Below, in pieces: positions 1 through 22,808 of a stretch of 64,000 bases of DNA. How positions within the stretch are numbered: the stretch's first letter is position 1; every line of letters starts with the position of its first letter. The notes under the pieces were generated by a model. It worked only from the letters and a program-made list of their open reading frames with translations. It had not been told where the DNA came from and made no database searches. This stretch comes from Allolobophora icterica (Eukaryota > Annelida > Clitellata > Crassiclitellata > Lumbricidae). Both the position numbers and the translations under genes were made by a program. The stretch is taken from the NCBI GenBank assembly GCA_963556255.1, contig OY744616.1, positions 35,597,466-35,661,465 on the forward strand. The letters are read 5' to 3'.

Positions 1-2
1 AG

Positions 3-2947
3 AATGGAGCAGTCCTTCAGAACGAGAAGGTTGTGATGCCGGGCACCAAACAGAATGGACAGAAATATTCCAGCACATCGCCAGAGAACGGTTACGACGT
101 CAATGGTTATGATGACGACTTCGCTGGCAGTGACTTAGATGACACGCTTGTCAGTAAAAAAATCACGGATCCGGAATTGCTGACTGTTATAGAAAACATT
201 AGACTCGTTACAAAATGCTCCGTAAGTCCGTTGAAGCATTTCTGTTAATATTCTGGCTAATTTCTACTTCTGTCTTTCCCAACCTGCACACGTGCTTTAT
301 TTCTGAATTTCATAACTCTTTTATACATGCAAATGTATTTGATATAGCCCTACTTCCGAAGTTCAGAAGTGCACACACGACCACGTGATAGCATATCGAT
401 GGCACTAAGCAACTGTGAGTGAATGACTTGCTCAAGGTATTTACACAGTGACCGCCTGAGTGGAGGCTCAGAACCGCACTCTCTGCGTTATCCATTCAGT
501 TTTGTTTAAGTGTGCTATGGAGACTTATTTTACTGGTTTCGTCCATCCGTTAACAGATGTTTTTGCAACTAATTAAGAACAGTTGCCTCTTGAGATCATT
601 ACATAGATGTTGCTGTGAATAAAATAACTATCACTGAATTTTGTTACCAGACTTCTTTACTCAAATTATCATATTTCTGTGGATTAGCTCATCTGGCTTA
701 TTTACTGTTGAGAGCTAATTGCCTACTTGACTTCTGCCATGCTTTTCTTACTTATGGATGTTTCAGGACACCAAATTGATAACGGATCTTCTGGAAGACC
801 ATGCATTTGACTACGAATCAACGGTTACATCTATATTACAGATTATGTCTGGTACTTATCTACATCTTCCAATTTATGAACTCCGTATAACACGGAACAC
901 CTGTTTTACAGTCTTAGGGATTGTGCCCTTTATTCAAGAGTGAGCTTCATACTTAGCTTAGACATTGCAATCAGTTTTAATTCTCTCAATGATGTTACAA
1001 GAGTGCTCAAGTCATTAAGAGAAGGTACAGAGAAATTCATGTCGAACCAGTGTTTCATGGGCATTTATATAACTAGTGCCATTATGACAGTCTGGAAAGG
1101 CACTCTATAAATATCCAGACACTTAGATACAGTATGCGCATTGGTATCAATTAACACAAGTAATTTCAAACCTTGCAGATCTTTACCCCGTTTTCTCCTA
1201 ATGGAGATTATGCTTTTGGAATGTGGCTTTGCTAATTGCTTATAGGAGCAACCTTTGGCTTATGCCTTGGGCATTAAGGTACTGGCACAATAGAAGTTTC
1301 AAGGGCATACTGAGCACCAGTGGGTGTCGACCATTCTGGTTGGTGTTGTTTTGAAGTGGCACATTTCTGTCGAATCCGTTAAACCGATCCAAGTGCAGAG
1401 ATTAAGTCTCCTGTTAGAAACATTAATCTTAGCACGAAACGTTGTTAACATTATAAATACATACATATCTACCAACATAATTTCCAATGTCCCATCCCGG
1501 AACTTTTCGGCTATAGACAAATATCTCTCTCTCTGTGTCTCTCTCTGTTTCTGTCTGTCTCTCTGTTTCTGTCTGTCTGTTTGTCTGTCTCTCTCTCTCC
1601 GAGGGAAGTTGTACATTGACAATAAGTTTCTAAACTAAATTTACATACCGTGATTTTTTACGGGTTACAGCTAGTTTACTATAAAGGTTGATCTTTGAAT
1701 AAACATTAAACAGTTGTTAACATTATGACAATTAATGTTTACAGAGCAGTGTAGAACTGTAGATGTTGGTGTTTGTGTTTGTAAAAGGTTCGTCAGGCAA
1801 CAGTTCCGGTCACCAGACGTCGTCCGACAGCGACACGCCCTCGACCCCAGCAGATGCTTCTCTTGTCTACATGAATGGTGAAGGGGGCGATGAGGCTGTC
1901 AATGGCTGTGATGGTTTTGCCCCAAAGAACCACATGGCGACTGCCTGTGACCATGCAGCCATCGGTGCCATACCCAAATCTAAACAGGTAAATTTTAATT
2001 GTTTTTGGTTTATTAACAGATTGGACATCTGTTGAGACTTGACTTGTTACATGCATTGATAAGTGTATTTTTCAATTTTTCCTTGTTCAGAAGTGCACAC
2101 TCGACCATATGACAAAAACATCGATGGCGCTGAGCCATTTTAAGTGAAAGATTTGCTCAAAGTCCTTACACAGCGACCGCCTGAGTGGGAGCTCGAAACC
2201 ATACTCTCCGCATTACCGCCTGAGCACTCTAACCAGATCATGTTAATTTCTCAGTTATTTGCTAAACGTGAGGCACAATTATCAGTCGGAAAGATGAGTT
2301 TTTCTTAACTTTTAAGACTCTGGTCATTTGAAGTTTAAAACTAACCTGGTGTCGCTTATGTACATAACTGATAGTTGCTTACAGAGATGGATCTACTCAA
2401 GTTAAACAAAAGCATTGTCGTTTATAGAGCGCTGATTCAGCTTTTTTACAAGTGTGACTTTCACATATATAACCAGGACCTTTGTGAGATCCTGAGACAG
2501 TCAATCTTCTGCCACACTAGTGTTCAGTTACATACATACATGACATATATACTCCAACAATGACCAGTAGAGATACTTGTCCAAGTCCAGTGGGAGGCTG
2601 GGATGAAGAAGGATTTTGACTATGCCACTCAGGCGAATGAAGGAGGCAGAGGAGGGTATGTAAGATAAGTCGGGAGGGAGAGGGCATAAGAGGGAGACAG
2701 TCAATCTTCTATCTGGCTTTCAAAGTCTTGTTAGATTCAGTTTAAAGTCTGCTGTTGTGCTGTGTTGCAGAGGACAGTTCGTAAGAAGATCAAGAGGGAG
2801 CGTAAGCAGGAGAAGAAAGCGAGAGCGGAGGAGCGACATCGACAGAAGTTTGTCGGGCCAAACGCTGACCCATCCAAGGTGATTAGCAGTGACGATGACG
2901 ATATTCACACTGTGATAAATGAAACGCTGAAAGTCCTGCAGATTTAA
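3..2947 (+). CDS. OTUD3: OTUD3-like deubiquitinase, 3' part (UBA-like domain and basic C-terminus)
   Basis: Four exons join in frame: 3-221, 767-851, 1788-1987 and 2771-2947, with the stop at 2945-2947. The first exon is open from the window edge, so the OTU cysteine-protease domain should lie upstream, outside the window. About 226 residues are visible. Residues across the first junction (IRLVTKCS then DTKLITDLLEDHAFDYEST) look like the UBA-like three-helix domain that follows the OTU domain in OTUD3. After it comes a Ser/Gly/Asp-rich linker in exon 3. The last exon has a Lys/Arg/Glu-rich coiled stretch (RTVRKKIKRERKQEKKAR), an acidic SSDDDD patch and a short C-terminal helix. OTUD3 removes ubiquitin from substrates in the cytosol; that role is inferred from the family. 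Only the UBA-like and basic parts support the name, so another OTU or UBA protein is possible. Intron phases are 0, 1, 0. Confidence 0.66.
355..500 (-). mobile_element. SINE family B fragment
   Basis: Degenerate copy of a tRNA-headed SINE read on the minus strand. It has the conserved core GTGAGTGAATGACTTGCTCA, then GAGGCTCAGAACC at the B-box position. It shares GTTCAGAAGTGCACAC with the copy at 2085. It lies in the first OTUD3-like intron. Confidence 0.6.
1523..1601. repeat. TC/TCTG microsatellite
   Basis: Mixed (TC)n and (TCTG)n tract in an OTUD3-like intron. Both strands read open across it as Ser/Leu/Cys-rich or Arg/Gln/Asp-rich peptides, which are artefacts. Confidence 0.9.
2085..2240 (-). 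mobile_element. SINE family B fragment
   Basis: Same core as the other family B copies (GTGAAAGATTTGCTCAAAGT, then a CGACCGCCTGAG stretch and a B-box remnant). It lies in the third OTUD3-like intron visible here. Confidence 0.6.
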
Positions 2948-3837
2948 GAAGATCGCGGATCCGTTCAAATGGTCCACTTAGCAGTTAATTGTTGGCGACT
3001 TTAGGAGAGGTTGAAATTTTCTGAGTGCGATTACTAGCTTGTCTTGATGTCCAAGGTTTTTTGCCTTGGCTATATTACGGATTAGATAATGTTGGGTACG
3101 AGGTTTCACTGGTCAGTACGTCACATCTAAGAAATTTCTTTACAAGTTCTGTCAGGTTCTGATGATAAATCTGAATAATTTGGATAGTCGATGGTTAGGA
3201 TGTTTGATTGCAGTTTGTTATCATTACGGATTTGCACTGGTTAGATTAAAATAGTTATGTTCAGTTCTGATAATGATTCAAAGAAATTAGCCACAAAATT
3301 GGTGTAAAATTTTCTTCGTGGCATTATGTTAGGTCTTGATTTTAAATTAGTAGTTTAGGATGAACCTTGCACTCAGGGCTACAAGAACAGTTTTTCTTAG
3401 GCTATGCTGAATTTCAGGCCAGCAACTGACTCTTGTTAATTTGCTAAAACCAGTCGCTGTAGCGACTCCTCTGTTCACTTATAAGCGCTTAAAACTGAAG
3501 ATTTGTATTGCACCTTTCAAAAGACTGTTGTCAGCAATTGCGTCCATGGCATTCAACTTACATGGCATGCGATTTGCAACTTACTGATGCGATTGTCAAA
3601 ATTGTCTTATGGTTTGCCGTTGAGCCACTGATGCTGGCTGTGGCAGTGCAGACTGGCACACACTTTGTCTGTTGGCTCTCATCTCATGCATGGTGATGCT
3701 TGCAACTGGCTGGGCACAGACCTTGTGCGCTAAATAGATTTTACTATCGGCTGCACATCAAATTTCACATCTTAAAATTGGGATTGTCACTTTGAAAGAT
3801 TTGCAGAAGAGCCTGTATCACAATTACTGTTCATATT

Positions 3838-4110
3838 TTGTATCGTATTTGGAGATTTATATAGCACAGCTCAGAGCTGAGGCCACTCAGCAGCGCTCCC
3901 AGTGCGAAAGCTCTGAGAGAAGAAAAGGTTTTAAGCATGGAAAGGGATGTAGGAAGAGAACCGGAAAGTAAGGTTACCCATAGAGAGGAAGGAAGTGCAT
4001 TCCACAGCGAAGCCCCTATGTTGGCAAAGGATCTAGTTTGAGCTTGAGTGGTCCTGGAATGCGGAACAAAGAGGACATGCCGGTCGTTATGACCCAACGG
4101 ATGGAAAAGT
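3838..4110 (-). mobile_element. L2-type LINE, 3' fragment
   Basis: Minus-strand reading RTTQAQTRSFANIGASLWNA matches the conserved C-terminal region of CR1/L2 reverse transcriptases (R-SFA-IGP-LWN-LP). It is followed by the GCGCT...GCTATATAAAT-type 3' tail next to 3850. It is 5'-truncated and mutated. Confidence 0.7.
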
Positions 4111-4734
4111 GACTGTTGAAACTTTATACTGCTTTGGAACAGGTTTGGTGCTTAGACTTTGTACTTTGAGATGAAATATGGCACAGTACCAGTGTTCTGT
4201 TGTATTGTTTTGCAATGCGCATTTCTTGCGATGCTACCTTAAAGTCAGGGGCTGAACAGGGCAGAAGGTTCTCAAGATTGGTCAGGCTGTGAACACTTAA
4301 CAAACCAGTGTGCCATCCCAGAATAGACCCATTTTATGACTTTATTATTATTTTTATTTTTATTGCTGACATTATTAAGTAGTAATTTCAATTTTATCTT
4401 GTTTAATTTTTCTGCTGGTATGCATTTCTTAGTTTTGTTGAGAGATTTCTTTACTTCTCCTGTAAGAACTCTGTTGTGATCACAGATACTTTTGACAGTC
4501 AGCTTATTACTGTAGGTGTTTTGTCTGTGAATTGTTCTAGTAAGAACTGTTAATTTTTGTAAGGTTTGATTCTGTTAAATGGCCTCTTCAAATATAGAAC
4601 TGGCAGTTTTCTGTCAAATGATCACTTTTTGTGCTATTGTTAAATAAGACGTTTTCTCTCTTTTTGATTACTTAAATTGATGGCCTATTGTTTTTCAGAA
4701 ACTGAATTACATTATTAGTATTTTTATTATTATG

Positions 4735-4920
4735 TTGCATTTGTTGTGCACACACAAGGTCAATAAATCTACTTTGGAGGTGCAAAAGCAATTGTGAGTG
4801 AAAGACTTGCTCAACATTTGTACACAGTAATTGTCTCAGAGGAAGCTTGAACCCACGCTGTTGACGTTATTAGCTTTTCGTTATAAGGTGAGCTCTCTAG
4901 CCACCTGGCTACCATGTCCA
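4735..4920 (-). mobile_element. SINE family B copy
   Basis: Minus-strand SINE: the tail end lies near 4735, the core is GTGAGTGAAAGACTTGCTCA, the B-box remnant is GGAAGCTTGAACCCA, and the A-box side is CTAGCCACCTGGCTACCATG. It is directly followed by the hAT-like element at 4948. Confidence 0.65.
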
Positions 4921-4947
4921 TGAAAACATCATAAATATATGGCTATG

Positions 4948-5234
4948 CAGTGGTTAAATTCAGCTGGACCTGAGATCCAGCACCTTTGGTTTGAGATCTG
5001 CCACCTGAACTATGAGATCCGCCACCTAAAAGTGTCGACCCATCGCCTAAAAGTGGAGACCCGTCACATAAATATATCTTGGTTGCAGTAATCTATAATA
5101 CGCATCATATTTCATGCATTTTTAGTTTTATCAGAATAGCGAAAGTGAATATCAGTTATAGATTAGCCAGATTATGTTTGTGCTTTACAAATATTTGGAG
5201 ATCTGCCACCTCTGGATGACCAGTTTAACCACTG
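4948..5234. mobile_element. hAT-like non-autonomous element (287 bp)
   Basis: It begins CAGTGGTTAAATTCAGCTGG and ends CCAGTTTAACCACTG, so the first 11 bases are inverted at the two ends. The flanking octamers TGGCTATG and TAGCTATG (7 of 8) form a target-site duplication. Inside are repeated GAGATCYGCCACCT motifs. There is no coding capacity. Confidence 0.75.
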
Positions 5235-5629
5235 TAGCTATGTATTATAAGTTTCACGTGCATTACATTTCTTGACTTGGCAGTGTATTACAATGCTTTT
5301 GTTCCCATGGCCTTGTGTTACAATTATCACATTCTGTAGACATGGCAATGTATTACATCATTCGTATTACATGTGTGGATATGACCATGAAACATGATTT
5401 CACTTGTATTATGGGTATGTGGCCTGTCAACAAATGCTGCTGTTGCCACTAAGGCAGTAGGAATTTGACAGCTGTGTAGTTCTTTGCCAGCTGTATAGGT
5501 TTACGGATGTAAGTGGAAGACAGTGTAAGTTGCTTGACAGGTGCAGTCAAATGGGCAGCGCCACAAATTTTAGAATTTAAAATTTTCAGCCAGACAATAC
5601 AGTTATACAGTATGTACACAGCACTGTTG

Positions 5630-5750
5630 AGAAATTATTATTATGCATTTATTAAGCGCCACTGTCTAATGGCCAAGCTGAGCCATGGCGCTGAGCAGTT
5701 TAAAGTGAAGGACTTGCTCAAGGTATCTACACAGAACCAGAAACTCATGT
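5630..5750 (-). mobile_element. SINE family B fragment
   Basis: Starts TTATTATTATGCATTTATTA then AGCGCCACTGTCTAATGG (the inverted 3' tail of the family), followed by the core GTGAAGGACTTGCTCAAGGT. The head is lost. Confidence 0.65.
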
Positions 5751-6009
5751 AGGGTACTGTTAAACATTTTGTGGTTACATTACATCTATTGGGAAACTGT
5801 TTTCTTTTGCCAAGTGCTGGAAGTGCTTCTGCATAGTCATATTGAGGAGGTGCTATATAAATTTACAGTAGTTGTGGCCTGCTGCCAGACAGTTTTGTCA
5901 AACTGCACTAGGAAAAACTGCCTTTCTGCACAGCAGTCAGTTTTGACCGGCAACTGATATCTTAGCCACAGTAATGTAAGCTGCTACCGGCCAAAACATC
6001 CAAGCATGT

Positions 6010-6075
6010 AGTTGTGATTGATAAATTTATATAGCACCACTCACGGAAACTCCTCAGAGGCGCTTTTGACGTGAC
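6010..6075 (-). mobile_element. L2-type 3' tail fragment
   Basis: AAATTTATATAGCACCACTC followed by CTCAGAGGCGCTTTTG is the inverted L2 tail with its GCGCC stem. No coding part remains. Confidence 0.5.
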
Positions 6076-6335
6076 AACTCAAAACTGCATCTACTGAGTG
6101 ATTGTGTTAAGTGAAGGATGAAGTTTACACCAAAGTCACCAGCAACCACCACTAACAAACTTCAAAAACTTTTCTTTGGTTCTTAATCTCAAATGAGATG
6201 ATAAAAACTGGGATAATGAAAACTGATGGATAAGTGAATATGCAGTTATCATGAAGAGGTGCTGAATAAATGCCATTACATTGAAAGGGCTGTTAACTTG
6301 AATTATTTAGTTTGTAAAGCATTGTTTTGTATTGC

Positions 6336-6407
6336 TTAGCACTTTAACGATGAGCAGCATTGCTTTCCCAGTTGCTTTTAGTACACTCTCATTGTTAAAG
6401 TGTTAAG
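6336..6407. mobile_element. 70-bp palindromic element
   Basis: Copy of the TTAACRCTTTAACGAYGAG palindrome family: CTTTAACGATGAG at the left and CTCATTGTTAAAGTG at the right, with a TTTTAGTACAC-like centre. Confidence 0.65.
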
Positions 6408-6536
6408 TTTGGCTACCTGCTGTTTACATGTCAAGTGCCACACCAGAACGAGTGTGTATGTGTGTGTGTGTGTCTTAAGATTTAAGCAATTATTGATGCC
6501 TTATGCATTATTATAATTGTATTGTATTGTAAAATT

Positions 6537-7190
6537 TTGGGCATTTATAAAGCATGTCATGGTATAGACCATTCAGAGGCGCTCCCAATGCACGAGACCC
6601 TGAGAAAAAAGGCATGATTTAAGGTGAGAAAAGGAGGAAGCGACGCTACCAGAGAGAATGGTGTTGTGGACAGGAGGAGGAAGTCGGTTCCAAAGCGAGG
6701 GACCTATGCAGGCAAAGGACCTGGATTGAGCCATAGTAGTCCTGACATGGGGAACTAAGAGGTCAAGACGATCAGAAGATCAGAGAGGACGCAGTGAAGC
6801 AGCAGAATGAGGCCGAAAAATCAGGTCACGTATATACAGTGAAGCAAGACCAAGTTGAGACTTAAGCACAAGAACAAGCACTTTGAATTGAATACAGGCA
6901 GAGAGAGGGAGCCAATGCAGTTGTTCAACCACGAAGGTGGAGATATGAGAGAACCGAGGGAGATGGACAATTAGTCTAGCAGCAGCATTGAGTACTGACT
7001 GGAGAGGAGAAAGGTGGATCTTGGGGAGCCGATAAGGATAGAATTTCAATGGTCAATTTGACAGCAGATGAATGCGTGAACAATTGAAGTGAAGGTCGAG
7101 GATGAGACAGACCGCTGAATAGCCCGAAGACGCCTTAAGTGGAACTAAGAGGCGCGGGTTAGATTGGAAATGTGCTCAGCAAAACTAATG
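6537..7190 (-). mobile_element. L2-type LINE, C-terminal reverse-transcriptase fragment
   Basis: The minus strand reads LQSVLNAAARLIVHLPRFSH, QLHWLPLSACIQFKVL and, in another frame, an ARTTMAQSRSFACIGPSLWN-like block. These are the conserved post-palm regions of CR1/L2 LINEs. Frameshifts and a degraded tail (ATTTATAAAGCATG near 6545) show it is dead. Confidence 0.8.
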
Positions 7191-8121
7191 AAGCTATTTA
7201 AAAATCTTTGGATTAGATTAGGAGGTTAATTACGCTTTTAAAACTAATGGAGAGCATCCATGGACTGGGTTTTGGTGAAGAGAATCATTTGATTAAGCTG
7301 CGTATAATGGGGGCTAATTAAATGAAAATAAATGCTGCTGGTAATAGGGAGCTTTATGTCCATACACATGTTTTCTATGAATTCACTGGATGAAAGAATC
7401 TTTATCTTCTCCTTGTTTGAATGGCCCCATATAATTTAGCCCCAGTGTTAACTCAAAGCACAACTCTAAAAATCCTATTTCTAATCTCCGGATTTCTTCA
7501 GCCTCCCCCCACCCCATATGCATTGGGAGCTGCTAACTTCCCACACAGGGTCCAAACTGCAACAGACTGAAAACTCTAGAGCAGTCTCTGGGTATCCCTA
7601 CAGACCGTATTCACTTAGCTGAGCATAATTCAACTACAAATGAAGAGGAAATTCCTGCTCAATTCAACATGAAGCACAGAGATTTTGACAGGCTAACACG
7701 GCTTTTGTGTGCGTGCGTGTGTGTGTGTGTGTGTAACCTCCCCACCTGGAATGGGAGAACAAATCCACTACTCTGGCCGACTTATATATTATTATTATTA
7801 CTTCGTTTATGGACAATAATGGTGAGTTGTCAAGCCGCAACTCATTACATACATGGGTGAGAAAATAGTTTTCACTTGGACTGATAGGTTAAACAGTTTT
7901 GCTCTTAGAAACTATACTATCAAGTACTCGTGGAATAAAGTTTTTATTGTCCTTTTTTGATCGTATAATGGGCACAGAACTGTAAATTAATTTATTACAT
8001 ACATCAGCATCATGTATGGTCCATAACAAAAGTTACTACAAGCTAAAACTGAAATAAAAGTTATTTTACTCTAAATGTTCATCAAAGTGTGTTCTGACCA
8101 GTAATGTTACCCCCACCCCAC

Positions 8122-8125
<4 letters not shown>

Positions 8126-8164
<39 letters not shown>

Positions 8165-8410
8165 TGTGAGTGTGAGTGTGTGTAGGTGTGTGTAAGGTGT
8201 GTGTGTAAGGTGTGTGTGTGTGTGTAAGGTGTGTGTGTGTAAGGTGTGTGTGTGTGTAAGGTGTGTGTGTAAGGTGTGTGTAAGGTGTGTGTGTGTAAGG
8301 TGTGTGTAAGGTGTGTGTGTGTAAGGTGTGTGTAAGGTGTGTATGTGTGTCAGGTGTGTATGTGTGTCAGGTGTGTATGTGTGTCAGATGTGTGTAGGTG
8401 TGTGTGTTTT
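8126..8410. repeat. TG-rich minisatellite
   Basis: (TG)n followed by about 15 variable units of the form GTGTGTGTAAG and then GTGTGTATGTGTGTCAG. Variant types are clustered from left to right, as in an array that grew by local duplication. Confidence 0.95.
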
Positions 8411-8989
8411 TTTTATTTTTGCATCAGGCAAGTTGCTTAATTACACTGACATGGATTCTTCTCGTCTTGTGCCTTTTTCATGAACACTTCATTCAAATAA
8501 AAAAAACGATCTTATATGAAATGTTACCTCACTTACTACTAATACTTAATACTACCACCCTGTTAATTACATGACACAACGTTTCCCATTTTAGTACCTA
8601 GCAGCTCTCTTGACTTGACTTGCATGGCGCTGAAAGTGAACTACCAACAAGGAGTGGTCAATGCCAACTGCCCTGGCAGCCATAACATATTCAACTCTGA
8701 GTGCTCACCCAACAACCTGGCTTGTGGAAATTTGCTTTGACTAAGTGCCACCTGTTCTTTGATTCTGCGATTTCGTTACAGTTACAGGATATTACATTAC
8801 AGATCCATTATAGAACAATTGTTTATTATTTGTGTTATAGGAATTAAAATTATTGATTATTATTATTGTGTATTTATAAAAAAAATTGTCCCAGTAGTCA
8901 AAATACAATATTATTATTATTAATTATTGGTAGTATAGTCATTTCAATGCAGACTGTCAACTGATTTTTAAATTAAATTCTATTTAATC

Positions 8990-9620
8990 TATTATCTACT
9001 CTGCCTGAACCCTTCCAAAACAGAATTAATCATTCTAGGCCTTCCTGATGAAATCAAGAAACCTCTGACCCTTCCACACACCTATCGACAAACCAGGGCA
9101 TATTTTAACTGTATAACTAGTGGGACAAATGTCCCAGTAGTGTTAGGATTTGTCCCAGTAGTTAGGCTGATTTGTCCCAGGCAATGTATGGTAAAAGTAT
9201 AAGTAGTGAGACAAAATGTTGGAAGAGTTTTAAGATTTGCCCCAGTAGTAAATTCCCAAAAAGGTCATGAACTTTTTCGGGAGATGAATTCCTAAGGAAA
9301 GGTCATCAACTGTTTTCGGGAGGTGACGTTTTCGGGAGATGACTTCCTAAAAAAGGTCATCAACTTTTTTTCGGGGAGATGAATTCCCAGAAAAAGGTCA
9401 TCAAAGTTTTTCAGAGACGAGTTAAAAAATGTTGTCCCAGTAGTCAAAATTCCTTAAAATATGCACTGCAACAAACTCATCGTCTCTTACCTTCACCTCT
9501 GACTCCCCCGTCCGCAATCTTGGTATTCCTTTTGATACACACCTCCTTCTCTAACCACATCTCCAACCTCTCACGCTCCTGCTTCATGTACATTCGTGAG
9601 TCGTGACCACCGACGACCTT
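8990..9620 (+). mobile_element. L2-type LINE reverse-transcriptase fragment, interrupted
   Basis: The left part reads LNPSKTELIILGLPDEIKK and the right part reads VRNLGIPFDTHLLL, then in a shifted frame SNHISNLSRSCFMYIR. These are consecutive blocks of an L2/CR1 reverse transcriptase. A 375-bp element with its own target-site duplication lies between them at 9094-9468. A frameshift near 9550 confirms decay. Confidence 0.75.
9094..9468. mobile_element. hAT-like element (375 bp) inserted in a LINE
   Basis: Ends are CAGGGCATATTTTAA and TTAAAATATGCACTG (14 of 15 inverted). Flanking octamers are CGACAAAC and CAACAAAC. The interior repeats TTGTCCCAGTAGT and TTTTCGGGAGATGA with GGTCATCAA several times. 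It is non-coding. A related direct copy of TTGTCCCAGTAGTCAAAAT sits at about 8888. Confidence 0.75.
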
Positions 9621-9853
9621 AAACCTGCATTCACCATTGCTTCGAATGGCACTTTAGAGGTTTGGATATTACGAATTTACGATACTCAAGACGGTTACTG
9701 GATGGCACACAGCGATTATTTATCGCGCAGTGTCCGACAAACTACTTACTTACTGTTGTAGTTTATGGATGGCAATCGTTCGTCTTCCCGACATATTGCC
9801 CCAAACGTAGAAAACTGTGTTTCGTGTAATTTTCCTAGATTTCGTCTCGGAAA

Positions 9854-20965
<11,112 letters not shown>

Positions 20966-21691
20966 CGCAGTCGACGTAGTCTGTGTTTCAGCAACCGTTA
21001 ATCTTAAATTTTTCTATCAACACTCTTCAAGAACTGCGGCTGGACGAGAAATTGTAAATTTGTATTGCAGTAATTGGAGTGGATAGGTTTGGTGAGCGGT
21101 GAAGGAAAGTGTTGAAGCAGTATTGTCAAGATCAGATAATTAATCATGAGTTAATATTTAATTCGGAGCAGTTCCAATCAGGGTCATAATGCAGGATGAA
21201 ACATTTAAACGAGTCTGGCCAGGGTTACCATGTTCTTGCTGCAGAAGTTATAAAATGAAGTTGCTAAACCTCCTTGCCCATTGTCCTTCTGGGCTGGCAA
21301 TTACATGCTGTAAAAGGATCCTTTCTTATTACTGTACATCTCTGCCTATTTGGTATGGACAAGTATGGCAATTTGCGTTTTCTGTTTTACAGCAACACTT
21401 TTTAGTGGCAGTGTTTTTTTGAGATAACTAAATCGAATTTATTTCCAGATTTTAATGTTCTAACTGTACAATTTTTTCTGTATTTCGGACAAGTTATCGT
21501 ATAATGTTATATCGGAGAGGAAATCGAGATTTGTTTCAAGGCATAATGTCATCAGGTGCATCTTGTGGACGTAAGCAGTGTTCATTTTCTACGACGGGGC
21601 TTACACCTAGAGCTTCTGAAGCCACATTCAAGTTACAAAATTATTGTAATTAAGCATAATCATTTGCAATCTAATGTAATCTGCTTACTGC

Positions 21692-21697
21692 AATAAA
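21692..21697 (+). terminator. Probable polyadenylation signal of PSMC2
   Basis: AATAAA lies 727 bp after the PSMC2 stop codon. It is the clearest canonical hexamer in the downstream region, and no other plus-strand gene ends here. The cleavage site would be expected 10-30 bases further on. It is assigned by position only. Confidence 0.5.
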
Positions 21698-22693
21698 AGA
21701 GCAAAACTGAGCGACTTTCTTTTATATACCATTAATGTTGTTCAAAACCACAGTATCGTATAAAAAGTTCCAAGATGTTTATCACAACAGCATTGATATA
21801 AAAAGTTCTCGATAGTTCCAAGATGCTTTACGAGTTGTACAATTGCAGAGGTCCACCATGATGGCACGCTTGCAATTCCAATAGCACCAGTTGTCCCTTT
21901 TACAGGGTTTGTATTCGGCCACGGAGATTCACATTTCAACATGAAATAATGTCCCAGTGGGACAATCAAAATCCAAAACTGAGGTACGTGCATGTGTATA
22001 TGAGCATTCAATACGATATTGTAGAGATTGGTTATCAGTATTGCTCAGCTTGAAACCCAGCAATGCAAAGCGATTGAAAATAAGTCTACAGATAATCAGA
22101 ACATTAGTCAGTGAAAGCACTGTAAATAGAGTACAAAGGCCGAACTAGGAGTTACACTTTGTACCCAAGACTTCGTTTCTGGTAACCCTTCAAGTTCTCT
22201 GGACATCAAAATTACCAAAGGATTAAATACATGTATGTACAATTCCACAGCATATAATACTAGAAACTACCTAACACTTGATGCTTGTGTATGCCTGGAT
22301 CAAGGGCTCAGCTGGCTAGTGTCTCAACACTGTTGGAGAGTTATGCAAAATATCGATTTTAGCAAACAGTATACTATCTCGGCAAGACTAAAATCTATCC
22401 TATATTGAACTCCGCAAAAAAATTCACAACAAAAAAACAAGAAATAATCATTTCAGATCAAATTAAAAAATAGCAATCATGATATGAAGAACGTATACAC
22501 GTAACTTCTCAGAATGTCCTACAAAATCTAAGCTACACAAACACTTCTCCCAACATAAAGTCAAATTCTCACAAAACTCTATAAATCTTTTTTCTCCCCA
22601 AAAGCCCTCATTTATAGATGGCAATTTTACCCACTTTTCCCATGTTGTACCTGTGCTTTAACGTGTACATAAACTTCCAGCCTGGAAAACAAC

Positions 22694-22808
22694 AGAAGTA
22701 CAAAACATAAACCAATAGAAATTCGAAGTATAAAATAGAAACCAATAGAAATTCGGAAGTATAAAATAGAAACCAATAGAAACTCGGAAGTAGAAAATAG
22801 AAACCATT
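22694..22808. repeat. Four-copy tandem repeat of about 32 bp
   Basis: Four imperfect copies of a unit resembling GAAGTATAAAATAGAAACCA followed by ATAGAAATTCG. They give a spurious minus-strand reading of repeated FLLVSILYF-like residues. Confidence 0.85.

Larger units (their letters stand above)
2948..9853. other. Intergenic region, OTUD3-like gene to PSMC2
   Basis: No host gene is recognised. It holds L2-type LINE pieces (3838-4110, 6537-7190 and 8990-9600), SINE fragments, two hAT-like elements (4948-5234 and 9094-9468), one 70-bp palindromic element, a long TG-rich array and the PSMC2 5' UTR just before 9854. About 7200-8100 shows no recognisable coding or repeat structure apart from a short GT run at about 7707-7733. 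Confidence 0.7.

Noticed and set aside
1299..1638. Open reading frames on both strands over the TC/TCTG tract
   Set aside because: The peptides are translations of a microsatellite and have no splice or homology support.
21742..22011. 89-codon minus-strand frame with VPLGHYFMLKCESPWPNTNP
   Set aside because: It looks somewhat coding-like, but I could not match it to a family or find flanking exons. It lies in the PSMC2/CoA-transferase convergent region.
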